From Kribbella pittospori (GTDB lineage: Bacteria; Actinomycetota; Actinomycetes; Propionibacteriales; Kribbellaceae), in assembly GCF_004331465.1 (NCBI RefSeq), contig NZ_SJKB01000018.1:1-64000 (forward strand): a stretch of DNA of 64,000 nt. The letters are read 5' to 3'. Under the pieces are notes generated by a model. The model had not been told where the DNA came from, searched no databases, and saw nothing but the letters and a program-made list of their open reading frames with translations. This document shows positions 9,018 to 17,720 of this stretch, in pieces. The position numbers and the translations under genes were made by a program. The number at the start of each line of letters is the position of its first letter. Position 1 is the first letter of the stretch.

Positions 9018-9983
9018 ATGTCCGAAACCTCGGCCCGACTCCTCTCGCTGCTGTCTCTGCTACAGGCTCGCCGCGACTGGCCGGGCGCACTGCTGGCCGA
9101 ACGACTCGAGGTCAGCCCGCGCACGGTCCGCCGTGACGTCGACCGGTTGCGCGACCTCGGCTACCCCGTGCGCGCCTCCAAGGGACCGGACGGCGGCTAT
9201 CGCCTCGATGCGGGGGCGGATCTGCCTCCGCTGCTGTTCGACGACGACCAGGCGATCGCCGTCGCGGTCGCACTACAGACCGCGACCACCACGGTCACCG
9301 GGATCGAGGAGGGCGCGTTGCGCGCACTGGCCACGGTCCGCCAGGTGATGCCGGCCCGGCTGCGCCAACGGGTCGACGCACTCCAGGTCACGACGGTCGA
9401 CAAGTACGCCGACAGACGTCGTACTGCGGTTGATTCGGACCAGTTGATCGCGATCGGGATGGCGGTCCGGGCGCACGAGGTACTGCGCTTCGACTATGCC
9501 TCACCGGGTGCGTCGGACGAGTTCGTCCCGCCGCGGAAGGTCGAGCCGCATCATCTCGTGACGTGGGGTGGGCGGTGGTACCTGGTCGGCTGGGACCTCG
9601 ACCGGAAGGACTGGCGGACGTTCCGGGTGGATCGGATGACGCCGAAGACGCCGACCGGTCCGCGGTTCACCCCGCGTGAGCTGCCCGCGCCGGACGTCGC
9701 GACGTACATCTCCAGCAAGTTCAAGGGCCGGGATCAGTTGCCGTGCACGGGCCAGGCGATCCTGCAGGCGAAGGCGTCCGACATCGTCCAGTGGGCCGGC
9801 GGTGGGGCGATCGTCGAGGAGGTCACGGCGTCGAGTTGCCGGCTGACCCTGAGCAGCTGGTCGTGGACCGGCCTGGCCGCAACCTTCGGCATGTTCGAGC
9901 GCGACCTCGAGTTCGTCGGGCCGCAGGAGCTGATCGACGCCGCCCACCACCTCGCCGCCCGCTACACCGCGGCCGCCTCATGA
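9018..9983 (+). CDS. HTH/WYL-domain transcriptional regulator
   Basis: 321 residues. The DeoR-type winged helix occupies roughly residues 5-60 (LAERLEVSPRTVRRDVDRL), followed by a WYL domain (HHLVTWGGRWYLVGWD near 175-190) and a WCX C-terminal extension. WYL domains sense nucleic-acid or small ligands. It is divergent from the ABC exporter with an 88-base shared promoter region, so it probably regulates that pump. Its last four bases overlap the next gene (ATGA). Confidence 0.85.
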   Translation: MSETSARLLSLLSLLQARRDWPGALLAERLEVSPRTVRRDVDRLRDLGYPVRASKGPDGGYRLDAGADLPPLLFDDDQAIAVAVALQTATTTVTGIEEGALRALATVRQVMPARLRQRVDALQVTTVDKYADRRRTAVDSDQLIAIGMAVRAHEVLRFDYASPGASDEFVPPRKVEPHHLVTWGGRWYLVGWDLDRKDWRTFRVDRMTPKTPTGPRFTPRELPAPDVATYISSKFKGRDQLPCTGQAILQAKASDIVQWAGGGAIVEEVTASSCRLTLSSWSWTGLAATFGMFERDLEFVGPQELIDAAHHLAARYTAAAS

Positions 9984-10564
9984 CGGCCGAGCTGATCGTC
10001 GCGGACGCGGCCGGGTGGCATGCGTGGCTCGTCGAACATCATCGGGAACCCGAGGGCGTCTGGCTGGTGCTGGCGAAGAAGAACGTGACCACGCCGACGA
10101 GCCTCACCTACGACCAGGCGCTCGAGGAGGCGCTGTGCCACGGCTGGATCGACGGTCAGCGCAAGGGTCGCGACGAGCACACGTTCATCCAGCGGTACAC
10201 GCCCCGGCGGTCGCGCAGCATGTGGTCGCAGCGGAACGTCGACCTCGTCGCCCGGATGGAACGCGATGGTCGAATGCTTCCAGCGGGCCGCGCCGAGGTC
10301 GAGCGAGCGAAGACGGACGGGCGCTGGGACAAGGCGTACGGCGGTTCGAGCGCGCTGGAGATCCCCGCGGACCTGGTCGAGGCGTTGGCCGCGGAGCCCC
10401 GGGCGCAGGCGATGTTCGAGATCCTCACCAGTGCGAACCGGTTCGCGGTCGTCCACCGGGTCAACGAGGCGAAGCGGGCCGACACCAGGGCGAAGCGGAT
10501 CGCGCTGTACGTCGAGCAGTTGGCGCGTGGCGAGACGATCTATCCGCAGAAGCGGACGCTCTAG
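9980..10564 (+). CDS. YdeI/OmpD-associated family protein
   Basis: 194 residues. Sequences such as LTYDQALEEALCHGWIDGQ near residue 40 and FIQRYTPRRSRSMWS near 64 are typical of the YdeI family, linked in other bacteria to peptide or bacteriocin tolerance. The ATG overlaps the WYL gene stop by 4 bases, so the two are co-translated. A distant relative (DUF1905 type) is encoded at 29879. The function is not known. Confidence 0.8.
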   Translation: MTAELIVADAAGWHAWLVEHHREPEGVWLVLAKKNVTTPTSLTYDQALEEALCHGWIDGQRKGRDEHTFIQRYTPRRSRSMWSQRNVDLVARMERDGRMLPAGRAEVERAKTDGRWDKAYGGSSALEIPADLVEALAAEPRAQAMFEILTSANRFAVVHRVNEAKRADTRAKRIALYVEQLARGETIYPQKRTL

Positions 10565-11280
10565 AGCATGTCGAGCGTTGCCTCCTGGCCGGAGGCGAGT
10601 GGGAAGTAGGCCAGGAACGTCACGCCCTGCTCTTGGGCGTCGAAGTGAGAGATGCGGTCACGAGCCGGCTCGTAGAACACGTCGCCCGGCTGGAGAATGC
10701 GCGGTTCGTCGTCGTCGCCGGCCTGGTACTTGACCGAGCCGGTCTCGATGCTGCCGAACACCGGTCCGTTGTGGACGTGCGCGCCCGCGACGCCGTTCGG
10801 CTCGATGGTGATCCGGCGTACCTCGACCCGCCGTACGGCGAGATCGTCCGGCAACTCCTGGTCGAGCACGATGACCCGGCTGACCGGTGCCACCTCGCCT
10901 GACAGTTCTACTGGTTCACCCAACTCCGCGCAGTCGCCCTCGTGCGGGAGCTGCTCGATCGCGAGATGGGTCATCGAGGTCGTCGTGCCTGCGCCATGCC
11001 AGTGCCACTCGCCGGGCTTGATCCGGACGCGATCGCCCGTCCGGATCGCCTCCACGGGGCCGCCTTCGCACTGCACGAGCCCTACGCCTGCGGTCACCAC
11101 CAGCACCTGCTCGCCGTCGTGGCGATGCCAGCGGGTGCGCGCGCCCGGGGCGAACGTGACGCTGTCGATCTGCGTCGACGGCGACGGGCCGGGTGGTACG
11201 ACGCTCTCGATCCAGGCCGGGCCGGTGGTCCAGGCGTCGGAGGCGACGGTGCGGGCGAATGGTGGGCGATCGATGTCCAT
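10561..11280 (-). CDS. tandem cupin-domain protein
   Basis: 239 residues with two cupin barrels, each carrying the HxH motif pattern (RWHRHDGEQ near residue 45 and GAHVHNG near 165). Bicupins of this kind are often dioxygenases or isomerases, or sugar-binding proteins; the metal ligands look intact. The start is uncertain: the ATG at 11280 or the ATG at 11295. A small inverted repeat, TACC-AATA-GGTA (11295-11306), lies at the start and could be an operator. The gene ends overlapping the YdeI-like gene by 4 bases. Confidence 0.75.
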   Translation of the reverse strand: MDIDRPPFARTVASDAWTTGPAWIESVVPPGPSPSTQIDSVTFAPGARTRWHRHDGEQVLVVTAGVGLVQCEGGPVEAIRTGDRVRIKPGEWHWHGAGTTTSMTHLAIEQLPHEGDCAELGEPVELSGEVAPVSRVIVLDQELPDDLAVRRVEVRRITIEPNGVAGAHVHNGPVFGSIETGSVKYQAGDDDEPRILQPGDVFYEPARDRISHFDAQEQGVTFLAYFPLASGQEATLDML

Positions 11281-11348
11281 GCCGGGATCGTACATACCAA
11301 TAGGTACAGAGCGCACGCGCTTTCTCCGGCCGGCTTCCGAGGGACCTG

Positions 11349-12158
11349 TCAGTACAGGACGGGGTTCAGGGGTGAGGAGACCGGTTCACCGGGTTCGTTG
11401 CCGGGCATCCAGGTGGCGAGGTCGGCCTCCTGGAAGCTGTTGACCGGCGGCGCGATCTCCATGGCGGCATCGACGTAGATGATCGTCATCACCCGTCGCG
11501 GCACGTCGGTCGTGTTCGGCGGAGCGTGGTGGAAAGTCCAGCCGAGGTGGTAGCTGACCTCGCCCAGCTCGTACGGCTCGGAGACCTCGGTGAAGTCCTG
11601 CTCGGCCAGTGCCTGCTGCAGAACCTGCTCGGACTCGTCGCTGATCGGCAGGTCCCGGCCGTGCTCGAACACATGACTGCCCGCGGCGAACGACAGCGGG
11701 CCCATCTCCATCGGCGTCTCCTGCAGCGGCACCCACACCGTCACGCACCGGTCGGTCGCGAACGGCCAGTAGTACTGATCCGCATGCCAGGGCGTGACCC
11801 CACCGCCGGACTCCTTGTAGAGCGCCTGGTCGTGGTACAGCCGGACCGACTGCACACCCAGCAGTTGCGCCGCGATCCGCGCCAGCCGCGGTGACGACAC
11901 GAAGTCCAGCACCTGTTCGCTGTCCTGCCACAGGTTCATCACCTGCAGGAACGCCTTGCCGTAGGTGTCGCGCTCGTCCAGCGGCAGGTCCTGCGTGTTC
12001 AGTTCGATCACCTTGCCGGTGATCTCCGGCTCGTACGCCGCGATGGTCTCGGGGCTGACCACGTTCTTCAGCTTGACGAAGCCGTGCTCGGCGAAGTGCG
12101 CGATGTCGGACCGGCTGAGGGTGTAGTCGGTCACGAGCTCCGGGCGGGTCAGAGTCAT
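11349..12158 (-). CDS. phytanoyl-CoA dioxygenase (PhyH) family protein
   Basis: 269 residues, Fe(II)/2-oxoglutarate-dependent oxygenase. The iron-binding HxD is in WHADQYYWPF and the distal histidine in the FHHAPPN region, with the 2-oxoglutarate arginine RRVM just after. Such enzymes hydroxylate small molecules and are frequent in ectoine or natural-product pathways; the substrate here is unknown. The ATG at 12158 is preceded by GGGTGG; a TTG at 12167 is possible. The upstream gap holds an AAAGAT-N10-ATCTTT inverted repeat. Confidence 0.82.
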   Translation of the reverse strand: MTLTRPELVTDYTLSRSDIAHFAEHGFVKLKNVVSPETIAAYEPEITGKVIELNTQDLPLDERDTYGKAFLQVMNLWQDSEQVLDFVSSPRLARIAAQLLGVQSVRLYHDQALYKESGGGVTPWHADQYYWPFATDRCVTVWVPLQETPMEMGPLSFAAGSHVFEHGRDLPISDESEQVLQQALAEQDFTEVSEPYELGEVSYHLGWTFHHAPPNTTDVPRRVMTIIYVDAAMEIAPPVNSFQEADLATWMPGNEPGEPVSSPLNPVLY

Positions 12159-12192
12159 GCCACCCAAGGGTTCCGGGGCGAGTAATCGTTGT

Positions 12193-12214
12193 AAAGATCA
12201 GTGATCAAATCTTT
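12193..12214. promoter_or_regulatory. inverted repeat upstream of PhyH gene
   Basis: AAAGAT (12193-12198) and ATCTTT (12209-12214) are perfect inverted halves 10 bases apart, about 35 bases before the dioxygenase start. This is a possible operator, and the only AT-rich patch in the gap. Confidence 0.35.
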
Positions 12215-12266
12215 GCCCTGTCGTGTTAGCGACCCAGCGGGGTGCTGCACGCTCGGCGGCGGTACT

Positions 12267-12327
12267 GAGGAGAGCGGCTCGCGCTGATCGGTCACGGCGC
12301 CGAGGAGAGCGGCTCGCGCTGATCGGT
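12267..12327. repeat. 26-base direct repeat
   Basis: Identical 26-base copies at 12267-12292 and 12302-12327, 35 bases apart start to start. They begin GAGGAGAGCGG and end GCTGATCGGT. They lie between the PhyH and iminopeptidase genes and look like a recent local duplication. Confidence 0.8.
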
Positions 12328-12390
12328 GGCGGCGGTCTGGCGAGCTCGATGCCGACTCCGATTGCGGACCGGCTGCTGTCCCGACCGCGG

Positions 12391-13341
12391 TCAGGATTGG
12401 GCAAACCGGTCCAGCGCCGCCAGGATCAGCTCCCGCATGCCCACTCCGCCGGCGCCATGGCCGGCTTGTTCGAGCAGGTGCAGCTCGGCGTCCCGCCAGG
12501 CTTGCGCCATCCGCCAGGCGATGTCCGGCGGGCTGCTGATGTCGAGCCGCCCATGGATCAGCACCCCGGGAATACCGGCCAGCTTCCCCGCCTTGCGAAC
12601 CAGCACATCCTCCTCCAACCAGGCCGCATGACCCCAGTAGTGGGTAACGAGCCGAGCAAACCGCATCCGGAAGACAGGGTCGTCGTACCGCGAGTCCGGC
12701 TTGTAGTTCGGATGCGTCGCGATGTGGGTGTCCTCCCAGTCGCACCACGCCCGGGCGGCCCTTTCCCGTATGGCGGGATCTGCGTCGTGCAGCATCCGGC
12801 TGTAGGCGAGCGCAAGGTTCCCGTCCCGCTGGTCCGCAGGTACGACGTCGCGGAACCTCTCCCACTCCTCCGGGAAGACGCGGCCCATGTTGCGGGTAAC
12901 CCAGTCGACCTCACGCCGGGTCGTGTTCGTGACGCTGAACAACACGATCTCGGACACCGCCTCCGGGTGCTGCTCGGCGTACGCGAGCCCGAGCGTCGCA
13001 CCCCAGGACGCACCGAGCAGCAGCCACTTCCCGATCCCGAGCTGTTGCCGGAGCTGCTCGAGGTCCGCGATCAGGTGCGCGGTGGTGTTGGTGCTGAGGT
13101 CCACGTCCGGCTCAGCAGCGTCCGGCGTACTGCGACCGCAGTTCCGCTGGTCCATGAGCACGACCTTGTACTTGGCCGGGTCGAAGTACCGCCGCCACCA
13201 GGACCCGGCACCGGAGCCTGGACCGCCGTGGATAACGACCGCCGGCTTGCCGTCCGGATTGCCGCAGACCTCCCAGTAGACGCGATGCCCGTCGCCAACG
13301 TCGAGCATCCCTTCGTCGTAGGGGTCCGTCTCGGGATACAT
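12391..13341 (-). CDS. pip: proline iminopeptidase
   Basis: 316 residues, the normal size for this alpha/beta hydrolase (peptidase S33), which removes N-terminal proline from peptides in the cytoplasm. Visible are the oxyanion HGGPGSG near residue 45, the nucleophile elbow GASWGATL, and the family-specific DQRNCGRS segment. AAGGAA stands 8 bases before the ATG. A perfect 20-base palindrome lies 20 bases upstream of the start, so the gene is probably under repressor control. Confidence 0.9.
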   Translation of the reverse strand: MYPETDPYDEGMLDVGDGHRVYWEVCGNPDGKPAVVIHGGPGSGAGSWWRRYFDPAKYKVVLMDQRNCGRSTPDAAEPDVDLSTNTTAHLIADLEQLRQQLGIGKWLLLGASWGATLGLAYAEQHPEAVSEIVLFSVTNTTRREVDWVTRNMGRVFPEEWERFRDVVPADQRDGNLALAYSRMLHDADPAIRERAARAWCDWEDTHIATHPNYKPDSRYDDPVFRMRFARLVTHYWGHAAWLEEDVLVRKAGKLAGIPGVLIHGRLDISSPPDIAWRMAQAWRDAELHLLEQAGHGAGGVGMRELILAALDRFAQS

Positions 13342-13664
13342 GCACGCGTTCCTTCCCCAGATACAACAGCACTGTTGTATCAAACATCACCGGCTCTCAG
13401 GTCATAGCTGCCGGTGGTCTGAGCGCGGCCCGCGATGCCAGGACCGGACGGGTGGGCATTTGGACAGGAGGTGTCGGGCAGTCCGCAGTACACCTGAGCC
13501 CGAAACGCCCGCGCGTACGGTGTATCGCCGGTGCACTACCTGTCCGTGTGCACATCAACGGCCACGGTCGGCTGCGTGGGGAAGAACCGCGTGGGATCCG
13601 ACACAGTCACCCGTAGGCGTGAGGGGGTTCACTCCTCGGGTGGAGGTGTGGTGGGCCGGGGTGG
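13342..13664. other. intergenic region without a recognised gene
   Basis: 323 bases between divergent iminopeptidase and UbiA genes. It holds the palindrome at 13361. Nothing coding was recognised in the remainder, which is probably promoter and leader sequence. Confidence 0.6.
13361..13380. promoter_or_regulatory. perfect palindromic operator upstream of pip
   Basis: ATACAACAG-CA-CTGTTGTAT, 9-base arms around a 2-base centre. The form suits a TetR/GntR-type dimer. No regulator gene is adjacent, so the repressor is probably encoded elsewhere. Confidence 0.6.
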
Positions 13665-14588
13665 GTGGACAGTGAAGGTGTGACCACGTCGGTGGCGGTT
13701 CGGACGGTTGGGCCCAGGGTTCGGGATGTCATTGCGGTGGGCCGGCCCGCCTTCTGGGCGGTGTCAGTGGTTCCGTACTACGTGGGCATCCTGCTCGCGA
13801 CCCACCGCCTGGTGCCACCGCTCGAGGAATGGCCGCGCCTGATCGTCGGTGCGGTGGTCATGGGCCCGCTGGTCTGGCTGGCAGTGCTCGCGGTGAACGA
13901 TGCGTACGACCTCCCCAGCGACCGCCTCAACCCACGCAAGGCGAACTCCCCACTCCTCAACGGACGCATCACGCTGCGAGCGGCCAAGCGTCTCGCCTTC
14001 GCCGCCGCGGTCGCGGCCGTTGGGGTCAGCCTGCATGTCGGCATCGTGTTCGCGCTCGGGGTCCTGCTCGCAGTGCTCCTCGGGTACGCCTACAGCGTCC
14101 CGCCGATCCGGCTGAAGACCCGCGCCGGCTTCGACGTCGCGGTCAACGCCCTCGCCCTCGGCGCGTTCGGGCCGCTCGCCGGCTGGGCCGCGATCAACCC
14201 CGACCTCGGCGACTTCCCCTGGCTGATGGGCCTGCAGGGAACACTTGCCGCGGTCGGCCTCTACCTCCCCACGACCCTCGCCGACCTGGACGCGGACCGA
14301 GCCGCCGGCTATCACACGATCGCGGTCCGCTTCGGCGCGCGGACGACGTACCTGATCGGGTACGGCGCCTGGATCGCAGCCGCGTCGCTCTCGGTGGTGC
14401 TGGCCGCGACCGGCACGATCATTCCGCGCAGCATGCTTCCGCTGGAGTTGGTGATGGTGCCGGTCCTGGTGGCGGCGTACCCGAAGCTGATCGGCCCGCG
14501 GCAGTCGTTCAAGGGGATCATCGTGCTCGCGTCACTGTTCCTCTTCCCGTGCGGCGCATTCGCCCTGACCTACACAGGCGTTCTCTGA
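13665..14588 (+). CDS. UbiA-family prenyltransferase
   Basis: 307 residues, integral membrane aromatic prenyltransferase. The first Asp-rich motif is NDAYDLPSDR near residue 85 and the second DLDADRAAGYHT near 206; both bind prenyl diphosphate through magnesium. About eight membrane segments are visible. Relatives include chlorophyll/bacteriochlorophyll synthases, homogentisate prenyltransferases and MenA. The acceptor is unknown. The GTG start at 13665 is tentative; a GTG at 13680 is possible. Its 3' end overlaps the convergent lyase gene by 19 bases. Confidence 0.85.
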   Translation: MDSEGVTTSVAVRTVGPRVRDVIAVGRPAFWAVSVVPYYVGILLATHRLVPPLEEWPRLIVGAVVMGPLVWLAVLAVNDAYDLPSDRLNPRKANSPLLNGRITLRAAKRLAFAAAVAAVGVSLHVGIVFALGVLLAVLLGYAYSVPPIRLKTRAGFDVAVNALALGAFGPLAGWAAINPDLGDFPWLMGLQGTLAAVGLYLPTTLADLDADRAAGYHTIAVRFGARTTYLIGYGAWIAAASLSVVLAATGTIIPRSMLPLELVMVPVLVAAYPKLIGPRQSFKGIIVLASLFLFPCGAFALTYTGVL

Positions 14589-15433
14589 AAGTGGGCGAGC
14601 GCGCCCGTCTCCAGAGCTGTCCAGACCGAGCCGTCGTCATCGACTGCCAAACCGTGCGGCTCGGAGCCCTCACTTAAAGGGACCTGAGCGATGAGGTTGC
14701 CGTTGGCATCGAGTTGGGCCAGGGCGGATGCACCCCACAGGGTGATCCAGCAACCGCCGTCGTCGGTCGCCACGACTGCATGGGGCTTGGATCCTTCGGG
14801 GAGCGGGAACTCCTCGATCGTCCCGTCGGCTGAGATCCGCCCGGCCTGGTCGGCGAGGATCTCGACGAACCACACTGCGTCGGGTCCGGCACTGATCCCG
14901 ACCGGTCCAGCCGCGGTGGTGGGCAGGGGATACGTGGTGACGGAGCCATCCGTGGTCATCCGGCCGATCGCGTTGCCTTGGTTGAGCGTGAACCACAGCT
15001 CGTCGTTCGCGGTGATCATCGCCGGGAATCCGCCACTGCTTCCGATCGGGTGCGTCGTGACGTCGCCGTCGACCGTGATGCGCGCCAGCTGATCCGTGTT
15101 CATCAACGTGCACCACAAGGCGTCGTCCGGTCCCACACACAGCCCGTACGGCGCTCCGCCAGCCGCGACTGCCGAAATGTTGCCCACAGCATCAATCCGG
15201 CCGATCTGGTCGTCGCCGTTGCGAGTGAACCAGACCGCGCCGTCAGGCCCCGGCACGATCACACTCGGCCGCGACCCAGGTGCATCGAGATCGAATCTGG
15301 CCGGTGCCTGTTCCGAAGAAAGACGCGCGACCACGCCGGCGTGGACCAGCGTCGTCCACACCGCGCCGTCGACGACAGCGACGCCGTACGGGCCCTCGTT
15401 CGGGCCGGCGACGGTGACCTCAGTGAGTGACAA
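14570..15433 (-). CDS. virginiamycin B lyase-like beta-propeller (streptogramin B lyase family)
   Basis: 287 residues, close to the roughly 300 of Vgb. Repeated blades of the form GxxxGPDGAVWFT are visible (GPNEGPYGVAV, GPDGAVWFT, GPDDALWCT and others), giving a seven-bladed propeller. Vgb linearises type B streptogramins by cleaving the ester without hydrolysis. The late PHGLAV and SKPHAVVA segments hold candidate catalytic histidines. The start is a TTG at 15433 with AAGGAG 7 bases before it, inside the end of the upstream ABC-F gene (14-base overlap), so the two are co-translated. Related propellers of unknown function exist, so activity is inferred. Confidence 0.78.
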   Translation of the reverse strand: MSLTEVTVAGPNEGPYGVAVVDGAVWTTLVHAGVVARLSSEQAPARFDLDAPGSRPSVIVPGPDGAVWFTRNGDDQIGRIDAVGNISAVAAGGAPYGLCVGPDDALWCTLMNTDQLARITVDGDVTTHPIGSSGGFPAMITANDELWFTLNQGNAIGRMTTDGSVTTYPLPTTAAGPVGISAGPDAVWFVEILADQAGRISADGTIEEFPLPEGSKPHAVVATDDGGCWITLWGASALAQLDANGNLIAQVPLSEGSEPHGLAVDDDGSVWTALETGALAHFQRTPV

Positions 15434-16997
15434 GGCAGGTCTCCTTCAGGTCGAGGACGGCTCCGCGCCAGCGCGAGATGAACCGGCGGTCGTGACTGAC
15501 CACGACGAGCGCGCCGGCGTACCGGTCGAGTGCCGCCTCCAGCTCCTCCACCAGCACGAGCGACAGGTGGTTGGTGGGTTCGTCGAGCAGCAGTACGTCG
15601 TACGGCGTGGTCAGCAGGCGGGCCAGCGCCAGTCGGCGGCGTTGACCGGTCGACAGGGCGTCGATCCGGGTCTGCAACTGGTCCTGGCGGAACAATCCCA
15701 GGCCGGCGGAGCCCGGGTGGCGAGCCAATGCGGACCGGAGGGTGTCGTCGGGCCGCGGCTCGATGACCTCTTGGCGGAGGTAGCCAATCCGGCCGTGGCG
15801 TTCGACGTACCCGGAGTCCGGCTGCAGCTCCCCGGCGAGGACGTCGAGCAAGGTGGACTTGCCGACGCCGTTCGGGCCGGTGATCAGCAAGCGCCCGCCG
15901 GCCGGGACCTCTGCCGACATGGGCAGCAGCCGGTCCTCGACCGAGGCACCGACCGCGTCCAGACCGGCGGCCGAACCCGTCGTACGGACGGATGCGGTGA
16001 ACCTCAACGGTTTCGCCGGCACGGGTGGCGGAGCCTCTTCCAGGCGCCGTAGGCGTTCCTTGGCGTTGCGGATCTTGCTCCGCTCGGCCTCGTTCACCCG
16101 GCCGGTTGCCCGGTCGTACGCGACCTTGTTGTTGTCCTTGATCGCGCCGTGGTGTGAGACCCGGTCGGCCGTGGTACGGACGGTGACGCGCATCGCCGCG
16201 ACCTCGTCCTCCCACTGCTGGCGGGCCTGCTCGAGGCGGGCTCGCTCCGCCGCCTTCTCCGTGAGGTAGCCCTGGTAGCCGTTGCCGTACCGCGTGACCT
16301 GATGCGTATCGCCGTCGACCTCGAACAGCGTCGACGCGACCCGCTCGAGGAAGGCGCGGTCGTGAGAGACGACGACCGTCGTACTGCGTCTCGCTCGGAG
16401 GTGGTCTTCCAGCCAAGTGGCGGCCGAGACGTCCAGGTGGTTCGTCGGCTCGTCCAGCAGGAGGATCTCCGGTGAGGAGGCGAGTACTGCGGCCAGGTGC
16501 AGCCGGGCGAGTTCGCCGCCGGACAGCTCCGACAGGCGGCGATCGCCTGGGATCGTGCTCAGCCCGAGGCCGTGGGTCGCGCGGGCGAATCGCGCATCCG
16601 CGTCGTACCCCTCGCGGAGCTCGAACACGGTCTGGAGTTCGCCGTACTCGTCCAGGACGCCGGTGCGGCCCTCGGCGAGGAGGTGCTCCAGTTCGCGCAA
16701 GCGTGACTCGATCCGGCGCAGGTCGGCCAGGGCGTGGTCGGCGAGCGCGTTCACGTCGAGGTCGAGCGGGAGCGGGTTGTCCTGGGCCAGGTAGCCGATG
16801 CTGCCGGCCGCGGTGACCGTGCCGTCCGTGGGCGGCTCGAGGCCGGCCAGGATCCGCAGCATCGTCGACTTGCCGGAACCGTTCTCGCCGATCAGGCCGC
16901 TGACCTGGCCCGGTGGGAACGCGCAGGTCACCTGGTCGAGCACGACTCGGTGGTCGTAGGACTTGGTGACGTCGTGCAGGGACAGTTGGGTAGACAT
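15420..16997 (-). CDS. ABC-F family ribosome-associated ATPase, antibiotic-resistance type
   Basis: 525 residues with two ABC domains and no membrane segment. Walker A GENGSGKST and GPNGVGKST, signatures LSGGELARL and LSTGQRRRL, and Walker B LLLDEPTNHL twice. The linker between domains (about residues 225-290) is rich in charged helix and is the part that reaches into the ribosome in resistance ABC-Fs. Such proteins dislodge macrolide, lincosamide or streptogramin drugs. It shares an operon with a Vgb-like lyase and is divergent from a TetR regulator, which supports a resistance role over a housekeeping EttA role. Confidence 0.88.
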   Translation of the reverse strand: MSTQLSLHDVTKSYDHRVVLDQVTCAFPPGQVSGLIGENGSGKSTMLRILAGLEPPTDGTVTAAGSIGYLAQDNPLPLDLDVNALADHALADLRRIESRLRELEHLLAEGRTGVLDEYGELQTVFELREGYDADARFARATHGLGLSTIPGDRRLSELSGGELARLHLAAVLASSPEILLLDEPTNHLDVSAATWLEDHLRARRSTTVVVSHDRAFLERVASTLFEVDGDTHQVTRYGNGYQGYLTEKAAERARLEQARQQWEDEVAAMRVTVRTTADRVSHHGAIKDNNKVAYDRATGRVNEAERSKIRNAKERLRRLEEAPPPVPAKPLRFTASVRTTGSAAGLDAVGASVEDRLLPMSAEVPAGGRLLITGPNGVGKSTLLDVLAGELQPDSGYVERHGRIGYLRQEVIEPRPDDTLRSALARHPGSAGLGLFRQDQLQTRIDALSTGQRRRLALARLLTTPYDVLLLDEPTNHLSLVLVEELEAALDRYAGALVVVSHDRRFISRWRGAVLDLKETCLVTH

Positions 16998-17070
16998 AAG
17001 GATCTCCTGACGTTCTCGCGGGTTCGTTGGACTGCGAACGGCGGGTCAGAAGATCACTGGCGTCCTCCAC

Positions 17071-17092
17071 TAATGCGACGGATGTTGCATTA
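17071..17092. promoter_or_regulatory. inverted-repeat operator between ABC-F and TetR genes
   Basis: TAATGC (17071-17076) and GCATTA (17087-17092) are perfect inverted halves 10 bases apart, ending 10 bases before the TetR ATG. The position suits autoregulation and joint control of the ABC-F operon. Confidence 0.6.
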
Positions 17093-17102
17093 AGATGATG
17101 CC

Positions 17103-17690
17103 ATGACGGATGCGGAACGCGCAAGCAGGCCGGGTGGGCGGACGGCGCGGGTGCGGGCCGACGTGCTCGCGGCGGTCGAGATCGAGCTGGCCGAGCACGG
17201 GTACGACGGGTTGACGATCGATGCGGTCGCGGCGCGGTCCGGCGTACACCGGACGACCGTCTATCGCCGCTGGAAGACCGTCGCGGGCCTGCTCGTCGAT
17301 CTGCTCGAAGCCGGCGCGGACGATGCGTGGGCGCCGGCCGACACAGGCTCACTCGAGGGCGATCTGATCGCGATCAACCGCGAGGTGTTCGCCGCGCTCA
17401 CCGCCCGACCGTCCGTCACTCAAGCGGTGATCGCAGCCTCCTTCCGTACGTCGGAAGCCGCCGAAGCGCTCACCAACTTCTGGATCGACCGCTACATCCG
17501 CACGGAGACCGTCGTACGCCGAGCCATCACCCGAGGCGAGATCCCCCCATCAACCGACCCCCACCAGGTCGTCATGACCGCAACCGCCCCCCTCTACCAC
17601 CAACTGGTCCTCCTCCGGCAACCCATGCGCCAACCCATGGCTGTCCACTATGCGCAGGTAGCCGCCGCGTCCGCCCGGCGCGCGGATTAG
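17103..17690 (+). CDS. TetR/AcrR-family transcriptional regulator
   Basis: 195 residues. The N-terminal helix-turn-helix (GLTIDAVAARSGVHRTTVYRRW, about residues 37-58) and a C-terminal ligand domain of the TetR_C type are visible. It is divergent from the ABC-F/lyase operon with an operator-like inverted repeat in the 105-base gap. A drug-responsive repressor of that operon is the simplest reading. Confidence 0.87.
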   Translation: MTDAERASRPGGRTARVRADVLAAVEIELAEHGYDGLTIDAVAARSGVHRTTVYRRWKTVAGLLVDLLEAGADDAWAPADTGSLEGDLIAINREVFAALTARPSVTQAVIAASFRTSEAAEALTNFWIDRYIRTETVVRRAITRGEIPPSTDPHQVVMTATAPLYHQLVLLRQPMRQPMAVHYAQVAAASARRAD

Positions 17691-17720
17691 GGTCGGGGGA
17701 CGGGACAGCGTGAGGAGACT

